A stretch of 5,169 nt of DNA from the NCBI GenBank assembly GCA_021793635.1, contig JAJYSI010000278.1, positions 1 to 5,169 of the forward strand, read 5' to 3'. Of the stretch, positions 1-5,169 are shown piece after piece. The notes under the pieces are model-generated. The model saw only the letters and a list, made by a program, of their open reading frames with translations. It did no database searches and was not told the origin of the DNA. Positions within the stretch are counted from its first letter, which is position 1. Every line of letters starts with the position of its first letter. The position numbers were made by a program, and so were the translations under genes. The stretch comes from Bacteroidota bacterium. Lineage in GTDB: Bacteria; Bacteroidota; Ignavibacteria; Ignavibacteriales; Ignavibacteriaceae.

Positions 1-2
1 TA

Positions 3-22
3 AAATCCACTTTCGTGGATTT
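3..22 (-). terminator. Possible intrinsic terminator of the tRNA-Gly transcript
   Basis: An 8-bp perfect inverted repeat (3-10 with 15-22) encloses a 4-base loop. Read on the minus strand the loop is GAAA, a stable GNRA-type tetraloop closed by C-G, and the 3' arm ends in TTTTA. It lies about 24 nt past the 3' end of the tRNA gene, where a terminator would be expected. The stem is short and has only four G-C pairs, and any longer U tract would lie beyond the window edge. An A-rich 5' arm means it could also act for a convergent plus-strand gene to the left. The hairpin is seen directly; termination is inferred. Confidence 0.45.
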
Positions 23-46
23 ATATCAGCTAAATTAGCGGTTTTG

Positions 47-119
<73 letters not shown>

Positions 120-167
120 ATTCAAAATTTCAAAATAACTTATTACTTTCCGAATTTTTGCGCCTTA

Positions 168-196
168 AATATAATAGGATTCATAGCATTTTGCAA
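168..196 (-). promoter_or_regulatory. Candidate promoter for tRNA-Gly
   Basis: On the minus strand a TTGCAA hexamer (191-196) lies 17 bp upstream of a TATATT hexamer (168-173). This is an acceptable sigma-70-type -35/-10 pair at the preferred spacing. It lies between the stop codon of the upstream UPF0316 gene and the tRNA, and would give a 5' leader of about 40 nt for RNase P to remove. In AT-rich sequence such pairs arise by chance, and the tRNA could instead be co-transcribed with the gene upstream, since no terminator is seen between them. Confidence 0.35.
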
Positions 197-215
197 AAAT
201 ATTAACCACTAATTA

Positions 216-734
216 TTACTTTCTTGATCCAAGTCTATATCCTCTTAGCGGAAGTGATGATTGGATAGTTATAAAAACATTTTTATCGATTGATTCTATC
301 AATTTTATAATCTCTTTTTGTATTTTTCTCGAAATAATTATCACTATAACTGATACACCTCCTGCACCACCCTCAGCAGGTAAAATAGTTACTGCGAATT
401 TTGATTTTCGCAGTGTGTCTGCAATTTCATCCGTAAGATGCCTGGAAATAATATTTAGCTGTGCAAAACCAAAACCAATTTTCTGTTCGATAATAATGCC
501 TATAATATTTCCAAGTCCAAAACCGGTAGCGTATCCAAAAAGATTAGGTATGTTATCAAGATGCTGAAAAATAAATCTTATGGCAAAAACCCAAATCAAT
601 ACTTCGAAGAAACCTACTACTCCGGCGTAGTATTTTTTCCCCTGAACAACTAAAATTACTCTAATAGTATCGAGTGAGACATCGCAAATTCTCATCGACA
701 TAATTAGAATTGGGCCGTAAATGAAATCAAGCAT
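216..734 (-). CDS. UPF0316 family membrane protein (DUF5698 + DUF2179)
   Basis: The 172-residue product matches the UPF0316 family in length and motif order. The N-terminal half is hydrophobic with about three membrane segments (roughly residues 4-30, 36-57 and 65-83). It carries family-typical motifs: R15-x-x-D18-V-S...T23-I-R25, the run V-V-Q-G-K-K (29-34), G41-F-F-E-V-L-I-W-V-F-A-I (41-52), and a glycine-rich G-N-I-I-G-I-I-I-E stretch (75-83). The C-terminal part (about 95-167) is a soluble alpha/beta DUF2179 domain with an EGGAGG turn at 121-126, related to the C-terminal domain of YitT-like proteins. No biochemical function is established, although DUF2179 has been proposed to bind a small ligand. 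The ATG at 734 is preceded by a good SD (AAGGAG, with ctcct at 740-744 on the plus strand) 5 nt away, which fixes the start. It is divergent from pcm and upstream of the tRNA-Gly. Family assignment is confident; function is unknown. Confidence 0.88.
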   Translation of the reverse strand: MLDFIYGPILIMSMRICDVSLDTIRVILVVQGKKYYAGVVGFFEVLIWVFAIRFIFQHLDNIPNLFGYATGFGLGNIIGIIIEQKIGFGFAQLNIISRHLTDEIADTLRKSKFAVTILPAEGGAGGVSVIVIIISRKIQKEIIKLIESIDKNVFITIQSSLPLRGYRLGSRK

Positions 735-830
735 TTATGCTCCTTATATTTTTATTACTCATTTAAAATTAAACAATTATCAAATTTTATTTTATCTTTA
801 AATATAAGATTCAAAAAATATTATTAGTAA
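735..830. promoter_or_regulatory. Divergent intergenic region with presumed promoters
   Basis: This 96-bp, very AT-rich spacer separates the start of the minus-strand UPF0316 gene from the start of pcm and must hold the promoter of the plus-strand operon unless one lies inside the upstream gene. No strong pair is visible. Weak plus-strand candidates are TAAACA (770-775) with TATCTT (793-798) at 17 bp, and a TATAAG at 803-808 without a -35 partner. On the minus strand TTGATA (778-783) could be a -35, but no -10 at the right spacing stands out. The minus-strand gene has a clear SD here; pcm has none. Confidence 0.4.
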
Positions 831-1469
831 ATGTACGAAAGAGAACGTTTAGAATTAGTAGATAAATTATCTGAAAAAGGTATTGCCGATATTTTCGTCT
901 TAAAAGCTATCGGCGAAGTTGAACGGCATTTGTTTGTGCCGAAGGCAATGAAGCATCATGCATATAAAGATATTGCATTGCCTATTGGATACGGTCAGAC
1001 AATATCGCAACCTTACACCGTAGCTTTTATGACTCAAGCTTTAAAGCTAAAACCAAATTTGAAAGTATTAGAGATTGGAACCGGCTCCGGTTATCAAGCA
1101 GCTGTTCTATATAATATGGGAGCTGATGTCTATAGCATCGAGAGACAATTTGAAATTTACTCGGCTACTAGAAAACTTTTTGATCAATTGGGAATTCGCG
1201 TTAATACCAAATGTGGTGACGGTACAATAGGCTGGGATGAGTTTGCACCTTACGACGGCATTATAGTAACTGCCGGTTCTCCGAATATTCCTCCATCATT
1301 AAAAAAACAACTTGCGATTGGAGGTAGACTTGTTATTCCTGTAGGGAATAAGGATTCTCAGACTTTAAATATTGTTAGAAAAACTGAGGAAGATGAATTT
1401 GAGATTCAAGCAGTTCCAGAGTTTTCCTTTGTCCCTTTAATCGGAAGGGAAGGTTGGAACCAAAAATAA
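831..1469 (+). CDS. pcm: Protein-L-isoaspartate O-methyltransferase
   Basis: Pcm is a cytoplasmic SAM-dependent enzyme that methylates the alpha-carboxyl of L-isoaspartyl residues formed when Asn and Asp age, so that they can revert to normal aspartate. The 212 residues are full length for the bacterial family. The conserved G-Q-T-I-S-Q-P-Y signature (55-62) contains the serine (S59) typical of the active site. Motif I, V-L-E-I-G-T-G-S-G-Y-Q-A-A (79-91), forms the SAM-binding glycine loop of the Rossmann fold. The D-G-I-I-V-T-A-G stretch is motif II, and G-G-R-L-V-I-P-V-G near the C-terminus is the usual post-motif. An in-frame TAA (828-830) directly precedes the ATG, so no upstream extension is possible. 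No SD is visible, which is common in Bacteroidota relatives. It is the first gene of the plus-strand operon, and its last 16 bp overlap miaA. Confidence 0.96.
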   Translation: MYERERLELVDKLSEKGIADIFVLKAIGEVERHLFVPKAMKHHAYKDIALPIGYGQTISQPYTVAFMTQALKLKPNLKVLEIGTGSGYQAAVLYNMGADVYSIERQFEIYSATRKLFDQLGIRVNTKCGDGTIGWDEFAPYDGIIVTAGSPNIPPSLKKQLAIGGRLVIPVGNKDSQTLNIVRKTEEDEFEIQAVPEFSFVPLIGREGWNQK

Positions 1470-2422
1470 TAGTAATCACCGGGCCAACATGTTCCGGAAA
1501 AACAAGTTTAAGTCTGCTGCTGGCAGAAAAGTTAAATGCTGAAATTATCTCTGCAGACAGCAGACAAATATTTAAGTACCTTGATATTGGTACCGCAAAA
1601 CCATCAAGACAAGATTTAGAAAAGGTAAAGCATCATTTTATTGATGTTTTAGAACCTGATGAAAATTATAATGTTAGCCGGTTTGAAAACGAAGCGAATT
1701 TAGTAATAAAAAATATTTTAAGTAGAAATAGGGTACCCCTAGTTGTCGGAGGTTCCGGATTATATATCAAAGCGCTAGTTGATGGAATATTTGATGAAGT
1801 CGATATTGATCAAGACTATAGAAATGAATTATTTGAACAAAAGAAAATTTATGGAAATGAATTCCTTTATTCAGAATTAATAAAGGTTGACCCTGAAAGC
1901 GCAGCTAAGATGTTACCTCAAAATTGGAAAAGAATAATTAGGGCACTGGAAGTTTTCCATTTGACAGGCAAACCAATTGGTTTGCATCAAAAGGAACATA
2001 AACGTCAAACGGATTTTAAGTTTCTTCAATTTGGATTAAATTGGGAGCGCCCAATTCTATATAAAAATATAGAGCGCCGTGTTGATGAAATGTTAGAGCT
2101 TGGATTGGTCGAAGAGACAAAAAATATACTTGAAAAAGGATTCGACAGAAACTTAAATGCTCTTAATACAGTAGGATATAAAGAAATAATTTCCTATTTG
2201 GACGGGAACATTAAGATTGAAAGAGCAATCGAATTAATCAAAAGAAATACAAGGAGGTTTGCTAAAAGACAATTAACCTGGTTTAGAGCAGATAAAAGAA
2301 TTATCTGGCTGGATATAAACAACACGTTCCAGTCAGGCAACAATAAATACGAACAAACAGATCTCAAAAAAGATTTGGAAAACATCGCGGATGAAATAAT
2401 TCGCAGAGAGGAACTCAGATGA
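1454..2422 (+). CDS. miaA: tRNA dimethylallyltransferase (MiaA), TTG start
   Basis: MiaA transfers the dimethylallyl group of DMAPP to N6 of A37 in tRNAs that read codons starting with U, giving i6A, which MiaB can thiomethylate. The 322 residues are full length. The P-loop is G-P-T-C-S-G-K-T (10-17), followed by D35-S-R-Q, D44-I-G-T-A-K-P (44-50), H60-H-F-I-D (60-64), V-G-G-S-G-L-Y-I-K (98-106), R-I-I-R-A-L-E-V, T-V-G-Y-K-E, and the late N-T-R-R-F-A-K-R-Q-L-T-W-F-R signature. The GG(T/S)GLY position usually held by Thr is Ser here, a conservative change. The start is TTG at 1454, with a GGAAGG SD at 1443-1448; the next in-frame ATG is far past the P-loop, so TTG is well supported. It overlaps pcm by 16 bp in another frame, and its TGA overlaps the next ATG. 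Translation is therefore probably coupled on both sides. Confidence 0.95.
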   Translation: MEPKIIVITGPTCSGKTSLSLLLAEKLNAEIISADSRQIFKYLDIGTAKPSRQDLEKVKHHFIDVLEPDENYNVSRFENEANLVIKNILSRNRVPLVVGGSGLYIKALVDGIFDEVDIDQDYRNELFEQKKIYGNEFLYSELIKVDPESAAKMLPQNWKRIIRALEVFHLTGKPIGLHQKEHKRQTDFKFLQFGLNWERPILYKNIERRVDEMLELGLVEETKNILEKGFDRNLNALNTVGYKEIISYLDGNIKIERAIELIKRNTRRFAKRQLTWFRADKRIIWLDINNTFQSGNNKYEQTDLKKDLENIADEIIRREELR

Positions 2423-3786
2423 AGGATAAAATTAAAATTGCGTCTGGGCAAGGATTCTGGGGGGATTTAATTGATGCTCCGTACGATCAAGTAAAAAAAG
2501 GAAATGTCGATTATCTTGTGATGGATTATCTTGCCGAAGTTACTATGTCGATTCTACAGAAGCAAAAAAATAAAAACCCAAAACTTGGTTACGCAAAAGA
2601 CATCCCCGAACTGATGAAAAGAATTTTGCCAATCTGTAAGGAGAAGGGTACAAAAATAATAACTAACGGTGGCGGAGTTAACCCAATTACTTGCGCTGAA
2701 GCTGTTTTGGATGTAGCCAGAAATATTGGTGTCGATAAATTGAAAATAGCTGTTGTACTTGGAGATGATATCAAAGATAGAATTGATGAGATAATAAATT
2801 CCGGCAGCGAATTAAATAATATGGATACTAATGAATCTATCAAATTGGTTAAAGAGAAAATCCTAAGCGCTAATGTTTACTTTGGAGCTTTGCCTATTGT
2901 TGAAGGTCTAAAAGCGGGTGCGGATATTGTAATAACTGGAAGAACAACCGATACCGGATTAACATTGGCTCCGATGATTTATGAATTTGGATGGGATAAA
3001 AATAATTATGATCTGATGTCTGCCGGAACTGTGGCTGGGCACATATTAGAATGTGGAGCGCAATCATCCGGAGGAAATTTCCTCGGAGACTGGCAGTCGA
3101 TTCCAAACATGGCAGAAGTTGGATTTCCAATTGCTGAAGCTTATCCAAACGGCGAATTTATAATTACAAAACATGCAAACACAGGTGGAAGAGTATCATT
3201 TGAAACCGTTGCTGAACAGCTTCTGTATGAGATAGGTGACCCTGAAGTATATATTACACCGGATTGCGTGGCAGATTTTACTTCAATTAAACTTGAAGAT
3301 TTAGGGAACGACCGGGTAAAAGTATTCAATATAAAAGGAAAGAAAGCTACGGAGTTCTATAAAGTATCCTGCTCTTATGCAAGTGGATATTCTGCTTCTG
3401 CAAGCCTGACTTATTCATGGCCTCAGGCTTTAACAAAAGCAAAAGCAGCCGACAAGATATTGAGGAAAAGATTAGAAAATCTTAATCTTACTTTTGATGA
3501 AATAAGAACAGAATTTATCGGCTACAATTCTTGCCACGGACCTTTATCAAAAGAAAATAATGAAGAAGATATAAATGAAATAATGCTTCGAGTTGCTGTT
3601 AGATCACAAGATTATTATTCAATTGAGCGGTTTGGGAAAGAAATAGCACCATTAATATTAACCGGTCCTCCAAGCGTAACAGGGTTTGCCGGTGGGCGCC
3701 CAAAGCCAAGCGAGGTAGTGGCATATTGGCCTGCATTAATTCCTAAAAAATTAGTTCAACCTGAAGTAAAATCAATAGAGTTGTAA
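2419..3786 (+). CDS. AtuA N-terminal domain protein (DUF1446 family)
   Basis: This 455-residue protein corresponds to the large N-terminal domain of AtuA (acyclic terpene utilization protein A; DUF1446). Recognisable blocks are I-A-S-G-Q-G-F-W-G-D near the N-terminus (7-16), D-Y-L-V-M-D-Y-L-A-E-V-T, T-N-G-G-G-V-N-P, G-A-D-I-V-I-T-G-R-T-T-D-T-G (to about residue 180), E-C-G-A-Q-S-S-G-G (211-219), the N-T-G-G-R-V-S block, and a C-terminal V-T-G-F-A-G-G-R-P-K-P. No signal peptide or membrane segment is visible, so it is probably cytoplasmic. Pseudomonas atu genes are needed for citronellol/geraniol degradation, but the reaction of AtuA itself is not established and the family is far wider than that pathway. 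The ATG shares 4 bp with the miaA stop (ATGA) and has an AGGA SD at 2409-2412. The C-terminal Atu domain is encoded by the next gene. Family is confident; substrate and role are unknown. Confidence 0.88.
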   Translation: MKDKIKIASGQGFWGDLIDAPYDQVKKGNVDYLVMDYLAEVTMSILQKQKNKNPKLGYAKDIPELMKRILPICKEKGTKIITNGGGVNPITCAEAVLDVARNIGVDKLKIAVVLGDDIKDRIDEIINSGSELNNMDTNESIKLVKEKILSANVYFGALPIVEGLKAGADIVITGRTTDTGLTLAPMIYEFGWDKNNYDLMSAGTVAGHILECGAQSSGGNFLGDWQSIPNMAEVGFPIAEAYPNGEFIITKHANTGGRVSFETVAEQLLYEIGDPEVYITPDCVADFTSIKLEDLGNDRVKVFNIKGKKATEFYKVSCSYASGYSASASLTYSWPQALTKAKAADKILRKRLENLNLTFDEIRTEFIGYNSCHGPLSKENNEEDINEIMLRVAVRSQDYYSIERFGKEIAPLILTGPPSVTGFAGGRPKPSEVVAYWPALIPKKLVQPEVKSIEL

Positions 3787-3787
3787 A

Positions 3788-4099
3788 ATGAAAAAACAAT
3801 TATTAGAATTAGCACATGGAAGAAGCGGAGATAAAGGCGATGCCGCAAATATCGGAATAATCGCTTATGACGATAAAGGATTTGAAATAATTAAAAAGCA
3901 ACTGACAGTTAATCGCGTAAAAAAACATTTTGAAGGGATATGTTTTGGTGAAGTAGAACGGTATGAGCTTCCCAATTTACGCGCATTAAATTTTCTTTTG
4001 CATAACACACTGGGTGGAGGAGGAACTGTGTCACTTAAACATGATGCGCAGGGAAAAACTTTAGCAGCCGCCTTGCTCAGAATGGAAATTGAGATATAA
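3788..4099 (+). CDS. AtuA C-terminal domain (AtuA-related) protein
   Basis: This 103-residue product matches the C-terminal domain of AtuA-type proteins, annotated elsewhere as AtuA-related or an AtuA ferredoxin-like-fold domain. Key motifs are the N-terminal L-A-H-G-R-S-G-D-K-G-D-A-A-N-I-G (8-23), typical of this domain, and the late N-F-L-L-H-N-T-L-G-G-G-G-T-V-S-L-K-H-D block (68-86) followed by G-K-T. It has no cysteine cluster that would bind an iron-sulfur centre; any ferredoxin name refers to fold only. Its ATG begins 1 bp after the stop of the N-domain gene and has no real SD, so it is probably translated by reinitiation or coupling, giving matched amounts of both halves. I infer that the two proteins assemble into one AtuA-like unit. 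It is neither truncated nor frameshifted: the preceding gene ends cleanly and both reading frames are intact. Confidence 0.85.
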   Translation: MKKQLLELAHGRSGDKGDAANIGIIAYDDKGFEIIKKQLTVNRVKKHFEGICFGEVERYELPNLRALNFLLHNTLGGGGTVSLKHDAQGKTLAAALLRMEIEI

Positions 4100-4129
4100 A
4101 AGAGAATAAAAACAAAACAGGATTAAACA

Positions 4130-5169
4130 ATGTTTGATGAAGAATTGAAGCAGTTAAACTTATACAAGCAAAGGATTCATAATCTTCGAGGTTATCTTTG
4201 ACGTCGATAATAAAGACAACAAAGTAAAAGACCTTCAATACAAAACTACAGATGAATCTTTCTGGAATGATCAAATTGGTGCACAAAAAACTTTGCTGGA
4301 AATAAAGCATTTGCAAGTTTGGATTAATCTCTGGAAAGATATTGACCAAAAAGCTAATAGCCTTGAAGAGTACATTAATTTAGCTGAAATGGAAAATGAC
4401 GAATCGCTTATTGAAGAAATTCAAAATGAACTTATTTCCTTAAATGCAAATATTGAAGTAGTAGAACTTAAAAATATGCTAAGCGGAAAGGATGACAATA
4501 AGAACTGCATCCTTACAATCCATTCTGGCGCTGGCGGGACTGAGGCGCAGGATTGGGCAGATATGCTTATGAGAATGTATTTGCGTTGGGGAGAACAAAA
4601 CGGGTTTAAGATGTCTATAGCTGACATTCTTGATGGAGATGGTGCGGGAATTAAAAGCGTAACAATTGAAGTCGAAGGCGAGTTCGCTTATGGTTATATG
4701 AAAGCAGAAAACGGCGTTCATAGACTGGTAAGAATTTCTCCTTTTGACTCTAACAAACGCCGCCATACTTCTTTTGCCTCGGTGTTTGTAATTCCCGAAA
4801 TCGACGATACTATCATAATTGAGATTAATCCAGCTGATTTAAGAATCGATACTTTCCGATCCGGAGGGAAGGGCGGACAGAATGTAAACAAGGTTGAAAC
4901 AGCAGTGAGAATCACTCATATTCCAACAGGAACTGTCGCTGCATGTCAAAGTGAACGCTCTCAAATCCAAAATAAAAATAACGCAATGAAACTTTTAAAG
5001 TCAAAACTATATCAGGTTGAAATAGAAAAACAAGAAGCGGAATTAGACGAAGTTGAAAAAGGAAAAATGAAAATTGAATGGGGAAGTCAGATACGTTCTT
5101 ATGTTTTTCATCCTTATAATATGGTTAAAGATCATCGCACAGAAGTTGAAACTTCTGATGTTCAGGGCG
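4130..5169 (+). CDS. prfB: Peptide chain release factor 2 (RF2), with programmed +1 frameshift, 3' partial
   Basis: RF2 recognises UGA and UAA in the ribosomal A site and triggers peptide release. The frame-0 part is 4130-4198 (23 codons, ending in N-L-R-G-Y-L) and stops at TGA 4199-4201. After a +1 shift translation resumes at 4200 (GAC, D24) and stays open to the edge, giving about 346 residues; families run near 365, so only some 20 C-terminal residues are missing. Landmarks are [10 protein letters not shown] (the acidic-domain end and start of the catalytic core), the stop-codon-recognition tripeptide S-P-F (203-205; the RF1 equivalent is P-x-T), and the peptidyl-transferase-centre loop S-G-G-K-G-G-Q (GGQ at 248-250, whose Gln is normally methylated by PrmC). 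The ATG at 4130 has an AGGA SD at 4119-4122, 7 nt away. It lies 30 bp after the AtuA C-domain gene with no terminator between, so it is probably in the same transcript. Confidence 0.96.
4184..4202 (+). promoter_or_regulatory. RF2 programmed +1 ribosomal frameshift site
   Basis: Frame-0 codons read CTT CGA GGT TAT CTT TGA, followed by C. The slippery CTT (4196-4198), the in-frame stop in the poor context TGAC (4199-4202) and an internal SD-like GAGGT (4188-4192) sit at the same spacing as in the Escherichia coli prfB site. When RF2 is scarce, slow termination at this UGA lets peptidyl-tRNA-Leu slip from CUU to UUU in the +1 frame, so full-length RF2 is made; when RF2 is abundant, synthesis stops after 23 codons. 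The site is seen directly; the mechanism is established for E. coli and other bacteria. Confidence 0.95.

Noticed and set aside
2194..2451. Minus-strand open frame across the end of miaA
   Set aside because: It is antisense to conserved MiaA residues, lacks family resemblance and SD, and has low-complexity Leu/Ser/Ile content typical of a shadow frame.
3071..3084. Perfect 14-bp palindrome GAGGAAATTTCCTC inside the AtuA N-domain gene
   Set aside because: It falls on a conserved glycine-rich coding stretch, has no loop or neighbouring copies, and one such palindrome is plausible by chance; no sign of an operator.
2589..3329. Three minus-strand open frames antisense to the AtuA N-domain gene
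   Set aside because: All lie inside a well-recognised plus-strand gene, overlap one another and have no start signals or recognisable motifs.
4130..4201. Short 23-codon ORF ending in TGA, or prfB as a frameshifted pseudogene
   Set aside because: The TGA sits in the canonical RF2 recoding context and the +1 frame continues directly with RF2 sequence, so it is regulated recoding and not damage or a separate small gene.
4077..4915. Four minus-strand open frames antisense to the AtuA C-domain end and prfB
   Set aside because: The prfB coding strand is unambiguous from SPF and GGQ motifs; these frames are compositional shadows. The absence of a long plus-strand frame from 4130 is explained by the frameshift.

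Overview
This is an AT-rich bacterial window with housekeeping content. Gene families, low GC, weak or absent Shine-Dalgarno (SD) sequences before some genes and the protein motif variants suggest a member of the Bacteroidota/Ignavibacteriota/Chlorobi group. That placement is an inference from reading the sequence, not a database result.

Layout. On the minus strand at the left end lie a complete tRNA-Gly(GCC) gene (119 to 47), a hairpin downstream of it that may be its terminator, and a gene for a UPF0316-family membrane protein (DUF5698 plus DUF2179, 734 to 216). A 96-bp AT-rich divergent intergenic region follows. From 831 to the right edge, five tightly packed plus-strand genes probably form one transcription unit. 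They are pcm (protein-L-isoaspartate O-methyltransferase), miaA (tRNA dimethylallyltransferase; TTG start, overlapping pcm by 16 bp), an AtuA N-domain/DUF1446 protein (4-bp ATGA overlap with miaA), a 103-residue AtuA C-domain protein (1-bp gap), and prfB (peptide chain release factor 2; 30-bp gap, cut by the window edge).

Two things stand out. First, prfB is interrupted after 23 codons by an in-frame TGA. The context is a classical +1 programmed-frameshift site (SD-like GAGGT, then TAT CTT TGA C), so this is autoregulated RF2 and not a pseudogene. Second, the AtuA protein, a single long polypeptide in Pseudomonas, is encoded here as two adjacent genes that are probably translationally coupled. 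They sit inside a protein-repair/tRNA-modification/translation-termination operon and not beside terpene-degradation genes.

How the genes fit together: Pcm repairs damaged aspartyl residues, MiaA modifies A37 of tRNAs reading U-starting codons, and RF2 terminates at UGA and UAA, so three of the five operon genes serve protein synthesis and quality. The two Atu-like genes have no established biochemical activity and their place in this set is unexplained. I saw no mobile element, CRISPR array, toxin-antitoxin pair or defence system.
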